NCBI GenBank assembly: GCA_027484405.1
Contig: JAIXTA010000125.1
Coordinates: forward strand, 1 to 36,696
Origin: Burkholderiales bacterium
GTDB lineage: Bacteria; Pseudomonadota; Gammaproteobacteria; Burkholderiales; Burkholderiaceae_C
Reading direction: 5' to 3'
Length of the DNA: 36,696 nt
Below, piece after piece: positions 1-8,991 of the stretch (positions within the stretch are counted from its first letter, which is position 1; the number at the start of each line of letters is the position of its first letter). The notes beneath the pieces were generated by a model. The model saw nothing but the letters and a program-made list of their open reading frames with translations, was not told the DNA's origin and ran no database searches. A program made the translations under genes and the position numbers.

Positions 1-170
1 GGGAGGGTGTACGACCTGCGCATTTTTCGATCAGCGCTTCATGCCTATCTCCGTATTACCTAGTCTTCTTGCCTCTATTTAACGAAACTGTCACATTGCA
101 AACGGATACGGCGCAAAGCCCGTGCGATTTCGTCCACTTGCGTTGCGTTTGAGGTCGGATAGCCGCGGGA

Positions 171-2213
<2,043 letters not shown>

Positions 2214-2241
2214 TTATTTGATAAGTGAGCAGGAAAAGTGC

Positions 2242-2268
2242 CCGGTTTCAATCAAATTTTGAAACTGG
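2242..2268. promoter_or_regulatory. Palindromic operator candidate upstream of fadH
   Basis: Two 10-bp arms read CCGGTTTCAA and TTGAAACTGG around a 7-nt centre. They pair as an inverted repeat with one mismatch, and the inner seven bases on each side are perfect. The site lies about 40 bp before the fadH start in an AT-richer stretch. TetR-family fatty-acid regulators are known to bind GAAAC/GTTTC-type palindromes, so this could be such an operator, but the half-site orientation here (GTTTC...GAAAC) is opposite to the PsrA consensus I remember. The regulator is unknown. Confidence 0.4.
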
Positions 2269-2339
2269 CTACACCCCGGTTTCCGCATGCAGCAAGCGGA
2301 TCTTGGGGTGTTTTGGAGGTCTGAAAAAGGCTGTGCATG

Positions 2340-3026
2340 TCACGCCGCAGTCTTGCCTGGTGCGCTGCGCAGGTACTGCGGGCTGGTCACGCCCATGGAG
2401 ACATACAGGCTGGTGAGCGCCTCCATGCCGATGTCCGCCGGCTTCACCCAGCCCACCGGCACGTAGAGCAGCCCGCCGCCCACCGGCACCGGCGCGGTGG
2501 GCACGATCACGGCGTGGTAATCCAACTCGCCCATGCGCACCGGCTGCGGGCAGGACAGCAGCGCCAGCACGGCCACGGCGCCGGTGCCGTCCTTGCCGCC
2601 CTCGCCGCCGAAGTGCACCCAAACCGGGCTCATGGCCTTCAGGCCGGCCTCGTCGCGCTGCGCCATGAGGCCTACGAAGCGGTGGATCAGGTCGTACACG
2701 CTGCGCACCAGCGGAATGCGCTGCACCACATTCGTCAGCAGCCGGGCCAGGCCGCGCTGCAGGCCGGCCTCCACCAGCAGGCCGAGCAGATAGACGCCCA
2801 CCAGCAGGATGCCCACCCCGAGCAGGTAGCCGACGATCTCCGAGCCCGCCACGCCGAAGCCCAGCGCAATCACGGCCCGGCCCACCAGGCTCTGCGGGCC
2901 AAGCCACTCATAGAGCAGACGGGCCAGAAAGATGAAGACGCCCACGGTGGCGACCAGGGGCAGGGCGGCAATCAGGCCGGTGATGAAGGGCCGCAGGATC
3001 GGATGCGTGCCGCTAGGAGTGTTCAT
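2340..3026 (-). CDS. DUF502 family membrane protein
   Basis: A conserved membrane protein of unknown function, 228 residues, the usual size for DUF502. Two hydrophobic segments are visible, at about residues 10-35 and 60-90. After them come the family's signature region around RIPLVRSVYDLIH and a soluble C-terminal domain rich in Gly, Val and Pro. I used the ATG at 3026; upstream in-frame residues look non-coding. The gene is divergent from the acyltransferase at 3143, with a 116-bp shared upstream region. It is 135 bp upstream of fadH on the same strand. The fold is inferred from family resemblance, and no enzymatic role can be assigned. Confidence 0.88.
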   Translation of the reverse strand: MNTPSGTHPILRPFITGLIAALPLVATVGVFIFLARLLYEWLGPQSLVGRAVIALGFGVAGSEIVGYLLGVGILLVGVYLLGLLVEAGLQRGLARLLTNVVQRIPLVRSVYDLIHRFVGLMAQRDEAGLKAMSPVWVHFGGEGGKDGTGAVAVLALLSCPQPVRMGELDYHAVIVPTAPVPVGGGLLYVPVGWVKPADIGMEALTSLYVSMGVTSPQYLRSAPGKTAA

Positions 3027-3142
3027 GTTCAGCCGAAGGTGCGATGCGCCGCAGGCGATCCGCGGCAAACAGCATGCGCAGCGGACGATACCGCCCGGCG
3101 CGCGTGAATCGCCGCGCCGCTACCATGCTCGGCGGAGGCTGC

Positions 3143-4045
3143 ATGAATTCCATCATCAATGCGCTGCGGGGCGCACTGTCCTACCTGTTCCTGGGGCTGA
3201 ACACGATCTTCTGGGCGGCGATCATCGTGCCGCTGTCGGTGCTCAAGCTCATCATGCCCGCAGGCAGCCTGCGCGATCTGCTGGACCGGTTCCTGAACGC
3301 CTGTGCGCTCAACTGGTGCGGCGGCAACAACCACTGGGTGGCACTGACACAGCGCGTGCACTGGGATGTGCAGGGCCTGGACGGGCTCGATGCGCGCGGC
3401 TGGTACCTCGTCACCAGCAACCACCAGAGCTGGACCGACATCGTCATCCTGCAGAAGGTCTTCCACCGCCGGATTCCCTTCCTCAAGTTCTTTCTGAAGC
3501 AGCAGTTGATCTGGGTGCCGGTGATCGGTCTGGCATGGTGGGGGCTCGACTTCCCCTTCATGCGCCGCCACAGCAAGGAATTCCTGGCAAAGCATCCGGA
3601 GCAGCGCGGCAAGGACACGGCAGCCACCAAGGCAGCCTGCGTCAAGTTCAGCCGCATTCCCACCAGCGTCATGAACTTCGTCGAGGGCACGCGCTTCACC
3701 GCAGCCAAGCATGCACGCCAGGTGGGCGAGGGCGGCAGCGAACTCGTGCATCTGCTCAAGCCCAAGGCCACCGGCATGGCCCTGGCGATCGAGGCGCTGG
3801 GCGAGAAGTTCCATTCGCTGCTGTCGGTCACGATTGTTTATCCGGACCGCGTGCCGAGCTTCTGGGACTACTGGAGCGGGCGAATGCGCCGGGTCATCGT
3901 GCGGGTGCACCGCGTCGAGATTCCGCAGCGCTTCATGCAGGGCGACTATGAAGGTGACGCCGCATTGCGCCGCGACTTTCAGGACTGGCTCAACGCGCTC
4001 TGGGCCGAGAAGGACCTCGAGATCGCGGCCCTGCGCGCTGCCTAG
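3143..4045 (+). CDS. PlsC-like lysophospholipid acyltransferase (YihG type)
   Basis: Predicted inner-membrane acyltransferase that transfers acyl chains to lysophospholipids, as 1-acylglycerol-3-phosphate acyltransferases do. The 300-residue protein has an N-terminal hydrophobic segment (about residues 8-35). The catalytic HX4D motif is within NHQSWTD, and the acceptor-binding motif appears as FVEGTRF. These motifs and the length match the YihG subgroup of the PlsC family. The ATG at 3143 has GGAGG four bases upstream, which settles the start. The stop codon overlaps the stop of the convergent apbE gene on the other strand. The acyl donor and acceptor cannot be read from the sequence. Confidence 0.88.
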   Translation: MNSIINALRGALSYLFLGLNTIFWAAIIVPLSVLKLIMPAGSLRDLLDRFLNACALNWCGGNNHWVALTQRVHWDVQGLDGLDARGWYLVTSNHQSWTDIVILQKVFHRRIPFLKFFLKQQLIWVPVIGLAWWGLDFPFMRRHSKEFLAKHPEQRGKDTAATKAACVKFSRIPTSVMNFVEGTRFTAAKHARQVGEGGSELVHLLKPKATGMALAIEALGEKFHSLLSVTIVYPDRVPSFWDYWSGRMRRVIVRVHRVEIPQRFMQGDYEGDAALRRDFQDWLNALWAEKDLEIAALRAA

Positions 4046-4977
4046 ACCGGCGCTGCGGCGGGCGGCTGCGCGCCGTTGCTGCGATGCAGCTTGCCGTGCG
4101 CGTCCACCAGCAGATAGGGCACGCCCAGCGCATCAAGCAGCGCCTGGCCCTGGGCTTCGTGGAGCATGGCCAGCGTGCACAGGCTGCCGGCCGCCAGCGC
4201 ACTGGGCGCCAGCACACTCACCCCCTGCAAGCCATTCACGGGCATGCCGGTGCGCGGGTTGAGGATGTGGCAGTAGCGCCGGCCGTCGAGCTCGAAATAG
4301 CGCTCGTAGTCGCCGCTGGTGGTCAGCCCGCCGCGGCTGACCTGGATGCTGGCGATCATGCCCTGCGGGTCGCGCGGGTGCTGGATGGCGATCGTCCAGG
4401 GCGCACCGTCGGGCCGCGGGCCGAAGACGTGGAAGTCCCCGCCCAGGTTCACGTAGCCCTCCCGGGCCCCCACGGCCAGCAGCGCGGCGGCCGCGCGGTC
4501 GGCTGCGTATTCCTTGCCGAAGCCGCCGAAGTCCAGCTCCATGCCCGGCTCGGCCAGGCGTATCCGCCCGGGTTCGCGCTGCACGCGTGACCAGCCGATG
4601 CGTTTGAGTACGGCAGCGAGCGCTTCGGGGTCGGGCAGTCGCGGCGTCTTGAAGTCCCACACTTGGCGCAGGACGCCCGAGGTGGGGTCGAACGAGCCCT
4701 CGCTGGCCTGCACCTGCAACTGCGCATAGTCCAGCAGGGCTTCGGTCTCGGCATCCACGTCGACCCATTGGGCACCGGCCGCGGCGTTGATGCGCGAGAG
4801 CACGCTGTCGGCGCGGTAGCGGCTGTACTTGGCCTCGATGCGCGCCACCTCGTCGATGGCGGCCTGCGCGAGCGCCCGCGCACGTGCCAGATCGGGCGCC
4901 ACCACGCAGACCGAGCAGGCCGATCCCATGGCGCGGAAGGGGATGTCGAAGCTCAGGGTGGCAACGGGGCGGGCCAT
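4042..4977 (-). CDS. apbE: ApbE-family FAD:protein FMN transferase
   Basis: ApbE transfers FMN from FAD to Ser/Thr residues of extracytoplasmic proteins. The 311-residue product shows the family signatures in order: a DFGGFGKEYAADRA block, a YVNLGGD block near the middle, and TSGDYERYFELDGRRYCHI followed by NPRTGMPV, which form the FAD/Mg site. Unusually for ApbE, there is no signal peptide or lipobox: the domain begins almost at the ATG at 4977. It may therefore act in the cytosol or be exported differently. It is the last gene of a minus-strand run after a DUF3570 gene, separated by 98 bp that include a strong hairpin. No flavinylation acceptor motif (D-G/A-x-S/T with an FMN-binding domain) was recognised in its neighbours, so its substrate is open. 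Its end overlaps the convergent acyltransferase stop by 4 bp. Confidence 0.93.
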   Translation of the reverse strand: MARPVATLSFDIPFRAMGSACSVCVVAPDLARARALAQAAIDEVARIEAKYSRYRADSVLSRINAAAGAQWVDVDAETEALLDYAQLQVQASEGSFDPTSGVLRQVWDFKTPRLPDPEALAAVLKRIGWSRVQREPGRIRLAEPGMELDFGGFGKEYAADRAAAALLAVGAREGYVNLGGDFHVFGPRPDGAPWTIAIQHPRDPQGMIASIQVSRGGLTTSGDYERYFELDGRRYCHILNPRTGMPVNGLQGVSVLAPSALAAGSLCTLAMLHEAQGQALLDALGVPYLLVDAHGKLHRSNGAQPPAAAPV

Positions 4978-5030
4978 GCACTCAAGCGTAGCGCGGCACG
5001 CAGGTGTGCCGGCCGCACCAGGCGCAAAGC

Positions 5031-5058
5031 ACACGGGCGGCCCGCAGGCCGCCCGTGT
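5031..5058 (-). terminator. Perfect 12-bp hairpin between the DUF3570 gene and apbE
   Basis: ACACGGGCGGCC and its exact complement flank a 4-nt loop, 18 bp after the DUF3570 stop codon. On the minus strand the stem is followed by GCTTTG, so the T-run is poor. It could be a terminator or an attenuator, or it could protect the 3' end of the upstream message. If it terminates transcription, apbE would be partly uncoupled from the genes above it. Confidence 0.55.
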
Positions 5059-5075
5059 TCAGGACACACGCGTGC

Positions 5076-6302
5076 TCAGAACTTCGAGGCAATGCCGAGC
5101 TGGAACACATTGGCGCGCAGCGGATCAAGCCCCGGGCTGCCACCGCCACCCGCGCGCCAGTTGGAGCGTTGCTCGTAGCGCTCGGCCTTCAGATCGGCGC
5201 TCCACTGCTTGTCGATCTGTACGCCAAGCTTCAGGCCCACCGTCACTGCACCGAAGGCCGACAGACGCGCATCGGCTGAGGTGAAGCCGGTCAGCGTCTG
5301 GGCGAACAGCGAGGTCGCGACCGCATCCGGTCCGTTCGGGCCGATGATCGGATCGAAGTAGAAGTCGGCCGCGCTCTGCGAGTAATAGCGCACGTTCGGC
5401 GTGACGGTCCAGTTGCCAAAGGGCTGAACCCACTCCAAACCCACCGTGTGCGAGCGCACGCCGAAGGAGTCGTCGTAGTAGCGGTAGCTGCTGCGCAGCG
5501 TGGCGGCCACCTGCTCGAAATGGTGGTTCCAGCGGGTGAGCAGCACCACGCTCTTGCGGTTGCGCGGGCGGTTGTCGAACAGCTTGTAGGGGTCGGTGTA
5601 GAAGCCCTTGCCCTTCGAGTACGACACGTTGGCCTGCACGATGTCTGCGCGCGACAGCACCTGGGTCACGCCGAAAAGCAGCTCGTTGCTGTCCTTCTTC
5701 TCGTTGCGCACATTGCGCAGTCCGCCGCGCGTGGGGTTGATCTTGTCATTGCTTGCGCCGACGCCAAAGGTCCAGGTGCGGTTGTTGTCCTCGCTGGACA
5801 GACGCAGCTCGGCTCCGACTGCGTTCGACTTGTAGTCGTTCTCGGACGAGTAGGCGTAGCTCAGCGCCCAGGCTGAGCGCCGGTTGTAGCGCGTGATCTT
5901 GAAGTCGGCGCCGGTGCGCTCGTCTTCCATGCGCGAGGCGCCGGAGGTGGGGTATTTGTTGCGGTCGGTGAAGCTGTGATAGCGCGGCGACGCACCCGAG
6001 ACCTCGTCATGCACGAGCGAAGCTTCCAGGGACCAGTTGCTGCCGATCGGCGTGAGCAGCCAGGCCGAAGGTGCATTCACCGTGACGCGCTTGATGTCGG
6101 GCTGCGAGTCGGCATAGTGCTGGCCGCGCAGTTGAATCACCCCGGTCTCCGGTGCCTGGGTCTGCGCGGTGGCCACCGGCGTGGCGAGCACGGCGGCAGC
6201 GGCCGCGAGAAACAGCTGGCTCGCAGCCAGGCGTGGTGCGCTGCGCTGGGCGCTTTCGGACGCGTGTAGCGGGACGAGGATTGCCGGGTCAGTTGCAGCC
6301 AC
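5076..6302 (-). CDS. DUF3570 outer-membrane beta-barrel protein
   Basis: Predicted outer-membrane protein of unknown function, 408 residues. After a long N-region there is a signal peptide (hydrophobic segment LFLAAAAAVLATP, cleavage near TAQ). Alternating, aromatic-rich strands such as RRSAWALSYAYSS follow, and the protein ends in Lys-Phe, typical of beta-barrel assembly signals. I chose the GTG at 6302 because GGAGG lies 5-6 bases upstream; no ATG in a sensible place is available. This start overlaps the DUF4266 gene by 14 bp, suggesting translational coupling. Its neighbours are a DUF4266 lipoprotein, a TlpA-like thioredoxin and ApbE. From memory, these families often sit together in proteobacteria, so they probably form one envelope system; its biochemical task is not known to me. 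Confidence 0.87.
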   Translation of the reverse strand: MAATDPAILVPLHASESAQRSAPRLAASQLFLAAAAAVLATPVATAQTQAPETGVIQLRGQHYADSQPDIKRVTVNAPSAWLLTPIGSNWSLEASLVHDEVSGASPRYHSFTDRNKYPTSGASRMEDERTGADFKITRYNRRSAWALSYAYSSENDYKSNAVGAELRLSSEDNNRTWTFGVGASNDKINPTRGGLRNVRNEKKDSNELLFGVTQVLSRADIVQANVSYSKGKGFYTDPYKLFDNRPRNRKSVVLLTRWNHHFEQVAATLRSSYRYYDDSFGVRSHTVGLEWVQPFGNWTVTPNVRYYSQSAADFYFDPIIGPNGPDAVATSLFAQTLTGFTSADARLSAFGAVTVGLKLGVQIDKQWSADLKAERYEQRSNWRAGGGGSPGLDPLRANVFQLGIASKF

Positions 6303-6531
6303 AGCCACCTCCGCCCACACCCGAACCGCCCGAGGAGTTTTCCTTGCTGGCGTACATGTGTTCGGCAAAACGGTCACCCAGCGGATCGTTGCCAAAGCTC
6401 ATGCCGGGCTTGGTGAGCAGGCCCTTTTCCCAGGGCTGCACCTGGCCGACCGAGGCGCAGCCGGTCGCCAGTGCGACACCGATGGCCAGCGCCGCCCAAC
6501 GGGCTGCGCGAATTGCGTTGTGACGTGACAT
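6289..6531 (-). CDS. DUF4266 small lipoprotein with Gly-Cys tail
   Basis: An 80-residue secreted lipoprotein. The signal peptide ends in the lipobox LATGC, with Cys25 as the lipidation site. The mature part has the family's PWEKG motif and a conserved middle segment ending in EHMYASKE. It closes with a glycine-rich tail whose last residues are GGGGCGCN. Two cysteines at the extreme C-terminus are characteristic and suggest metal binding, disulfide exchange or covalent modification (inference). It starts 3 bp after the thioredoxin stop codon and overlaps the DUF3570 gene, so the three are almost certainly co-translated. The codons of the Gly-Cys tail also supply the Shine-Dalgarno sequence for the DUF3570 gene. 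Confidence 0.88.
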   Translation of the reverse strand: MSRHNAIRAARWAALAIGVALATGCASVGQVQPWEKGLLTKPGMSFGNDPLGDRFAEHMYASKENSSGGSGVGGGGCGCN

Positions 6532-6534
6532 GGA

Positions 6535-7044
6535 TCAGGCCCCCCTGAGCGCCTTGCGAATCTTCTCTTCCAGTTCAGCTCGATTCTCCGGACGGAACCC
6601 TGCGTGGTGAAAAATCACCTTGCCGTCCGGCCCCACCAGAATCGAGCTGGGCATGCCCTTGATCTTGTAGGCCTTGGGCGAGTTGCCGGCGGCGTCAAAG
6701 GCGAGCCGGAAGTTTGCCGGAACCTCCTTGAGGAACGCCAGTGCGTCCTCGCGCTTGGTGTCCAGATTGATGCCGATCACCGTCAGCCCCTGGGCGCCGT
6801 ACTTGGCCTGCATCTCATTCAGCCAGGGGAATGACTGCCGGCACGGGCCACACCAGGACGCCCAGAAGTCCACATACACAAACTTGCCCTTGAGGTCAGC
6901 AAGGCGCACGGTCTGGCTCGTGCCTGGCAGGTCGAAGGCCGGTGCGACGTCTCCCGGGCCCACGGCAAGGCTTGAATGCGCTGCCAGCGCGAGCGCCGTA
7001 CCGAGCAGCGCGTGCTGGAAGCTGCGTTGAATCCGGAAAGTCAT
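6535..7044 (-). CDS. TlpA-like periplasmic thioredoxin
   Basis: A 169-residue secreted thiol-disulfide protein. A signal peptide covers about residues 1-27 (hydrophobic core HALLGTALALAAHSSLA). It is followed by an AhpC/TSA-Redoxin-type thioredoxin fold with active site WCGPC (Cys65, Cys68) and a cis-proline segment GMPSSILV. The family reduces or transfers disulfides on exported proteins, often for cytochrome c maturation or metal-site assembly. The ATG at 7044 is 10 bp past the stop of the upstream heme/Hydin-like gene, and the stop is 3 bp from the DUF4266 start. Plausible clients are the cysteine-ended DUF4266 protein and the CXXCH proteins upstream (inference). Confidence 0.92.
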   Translation of the reverse strand: MTFRIQRSFQHALLGTALALAAHSSLAVGPGDVAPAFDLPGTSQTVRLADLKGKFVYVDFWASWCGPCRQSFPWLNEMQAKYGAQGLTVIGINLDTKREDALAFLKEVPANFRLAFDAAGNSPKAYKIKGMPSSILVGPDGKVIFHHAGFRPENRAELEEKIRKALRGA

Positions 7045-7054
7045 GCCGCAGTCT

Positions 7055-8785
7055 TCAGATCGTTGCACGCCGGCGGCGCGCCATCAGCAGCGCCAGGCTG
7101 AGCAGGGCCAGCACCAGCAAGGTCGGGTCAGCAGCGCCGCGTTGGCCGGAGACCGAGCAGCCGCCACCGCCGCCGCCGCCACCGCCACCTGCAGCGGCCG
7201 GCTGGGTTACGTTCGCGCTCAGCGCAACCGTCAGGGAGTTGCCAGCGGGCGTGGCGGTCACGGCCAGCGAGCCGGTGTTTGCGCCCAGGGTCGAGGCGGT
7301 GAAGCTGATGTCCACGGTGCAGCTCGTGCCGGCATTGAGCGTGAAGGCTGCGCCGCGCGTGCAGGTGCCGGTGGATTCAATCGTGAACGGGCCGGTGATG
7401 GCAATGCTTGTGATCTGGACATTGCTCGTGCCGGCAGCGAGGGTGACGGTGCGCGTCACGCGGCTGCCGTTGACCACCGAGCCCAGGTCCACGCTGGTCC
7501 CGGATGTTGCGGTGAGGGAGGGCGTGGCATTGGCCGTGAGCGTGACGGTGCCCGCGCCGGTGGCATTGGAGGTCAGCGTCAGATTGCCATTGGCCGCGCC
7601 GGAGGTGTTGGAGCTGAAGCGCAGCGTGACGGTGCAGGTGCCGCCCGCAGCCACCGAGCCGGTCGTGCAGGTCTGACTGACAACGGAGAACGCAGCATTC
7701 GACAGATTCACCTGGGTGATGTTGAGTGCTGCGTTGCCGTTGTTGGTGATGGTCAGCACCTGGTTGGCCGAGTTCTGACCCACCGGCACGGAGCCGAAGT
7801 TGATAGCGTTTGCGCTGTAGCCGACGCCCGGGCCGCTGCCCGTGCCGCTCAATGCCACTGTGCTGGGGGAACCGGTGGCGTTGTGCGTGATCGACACGTT
7901 GCCCGTGCGAGTCCCCGGCGCGGTCGGGTTGAAGGTGACGCCGATGCGGCAGTTGGCGCCAGCAGCGACGGACGTGCCGACCGCGCACGTGGTCCCTGCA
8001 GCGCTGATGCGGAAGTCCGAACTGCTGGTGCCGATCGCGGTGAAGGTCAAGGGGCCGGTACCGGTGTTGGAGACCGTCAACAGCTGCTCGGCAGAGGCCG
8101 CGCCCACGTTGGTGGCGGGGAAGGTCAGCGGACCACCCGTCACCGAGATCGTGGGCGAGTTGCCCGTGATGGTTGCCGACAGGTTGACGGGGGTGTTGTT
8201 GCCCGGCGCGTTGTGGCTGATCACCAAGGTGCCGGCGGCGCCAGTCACAGGTGTGCTGCTCGTGTATCGCACCCCAAGCCGGCAGCTTGAATTCACGGCA
8301 ATGGCCACATTGAGCTGGCAGGTATCTGCCGCCGTGTCGCGCGCGAAGCCGGCCCCGGTAACGGTGACCGCAGTAAGAATGAGTGCGCTGGTTCCGTTGC
8401 TCGTGACCGTCACAAAGCCGCTGGCGGGGGTGGTGGTGGTACCGGAAATGCTCAGAGGCGAGGGCGAGACCGAGATGCCGGGGGTCGTACCCGACTCGGC
8501 GAGCTGGATGTAGGACGCGATGTCGGCCAGATCCTGATTGGTCAAGGCACGCAAGGACGCAGTGTTCATGCTCGCGATCGAGTTGATCGCATTTCGGATG
8601 CCGGCTGCGTTCGTACCTGCGCCGCGGAAGCTGATCAGCGGGTTGGCCGGGTTCACGCCATGGCACGACGCGCAGTTGTTGTTGTATTTGGTCTGGCCGG
8701 CGGTTGGATTGCCCGTCTGCGCTGCAGCCGCAGTGGCCACGAGCGCCAGCAGGATGGCCGACATCACCTTGACTACGAGACTCAT
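7055..8785 (-). CDS. Secreted c-heme/choice-of-anchor D protein with JDVT-CTERM tail
   Basis: A 576-residue exported protein. The signal peptide ends near Ala22. A short cytochrome-c-like domain carries the heme motif CASCH (Cys38, Cys41, His42). Four Ig-like choice-of-anchor D (Hydin-like) modules follow at about residues 105-527, each with a pair of cysteines likely to form a disulfide. The C-terminus is a sorting signal: a run of ten glycines, CSVSGQ with Cys543, a DPTLL hydrophobic helix and a final RRRR cluster. This matches the JDVT-CTERM type, thought to be cleaved by the MrtJ glutamic protease encoded nearby. The start ATG has AGGGG five bases upstream. A 206-bp gap precedes it, so it may have its own promoter. 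It is paralogous to the next gene upstream. Its role is unknown; electron transfer or surface attachment are guesses. Confidence 0.88.
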   Translation of the reverse strand: MSLVVKVMSAILLALVATAAAAQTGNPTAGQTKYNNNCASCHGVNPANPLISFRGAGTNAAGIRNAINSIASMNTASLRALTNQDLADIASYIQLAESGTTPGISVSPSPLSISGTTTTPASGFVTVTSNGTSALILTAVTVTGAGFARDTAADTCQLNVAIAVNSSCRLGVRYTSSTPVTGAAGTLVISHNAPGNNTPVNLSATITGNSPTISVTGGPLTFPATNVGAASAEQLLTVSNTGTGPLTFTAIGTSSSDFRISAAGTTCAVGTSVAAGANCRIGVTFNPTAPGTRTGNVSITHNATGSPSTVALSGTGSGPGVGYSANAINFGSVPVGQNSANQVLTITNNGNAALNITQVNLSNAAFSVVSQTCTTGSVAAGGTCTVTLRFSSNTSGAANGNLTLTSNATGAGTVTLTANATPSLTATSGTSVDLGSVVNGSRVTRTVTLAAGTSNVQITSIAITGPFTIESTGTCTRGAAFTLNAGTSCTVDISFTASTLGANTGSLAVTATPAGNSLTVALSANVTQPAAAGGGGGGGGGGCSVSGQRGAADPTLLVLALLSLALLMARRRRATI

Positions 8786-8991
8786 TCTTTACCCCTGAGT
8801 TGGAAGTTCGCAGCGCACCGTGTCGCCGCCACGCGGCCTCTGAGGACCGCTGACAAGAGCGTAATGCCTCGCGCGGGCGCGCTGCGGGAGGATCGGCCCT
8901 AGGATGACGGCAATCAGCCTGCGGGTGTGTAACGGCTTGAAACGATGCCTCGCCGAATGCGCCAATGCACCACTCGGGCGATGACGTTCCG

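Noticed and set aside
6289-6531. DUF4266 gene as a RiPP or bacteriocin precursor because of the Gly-Cys tail
   Set aside because: It has a lipoprotein signal peptide and matches a conserved lipoprotein family; no RiPP maturase or immunity gene is nearby.
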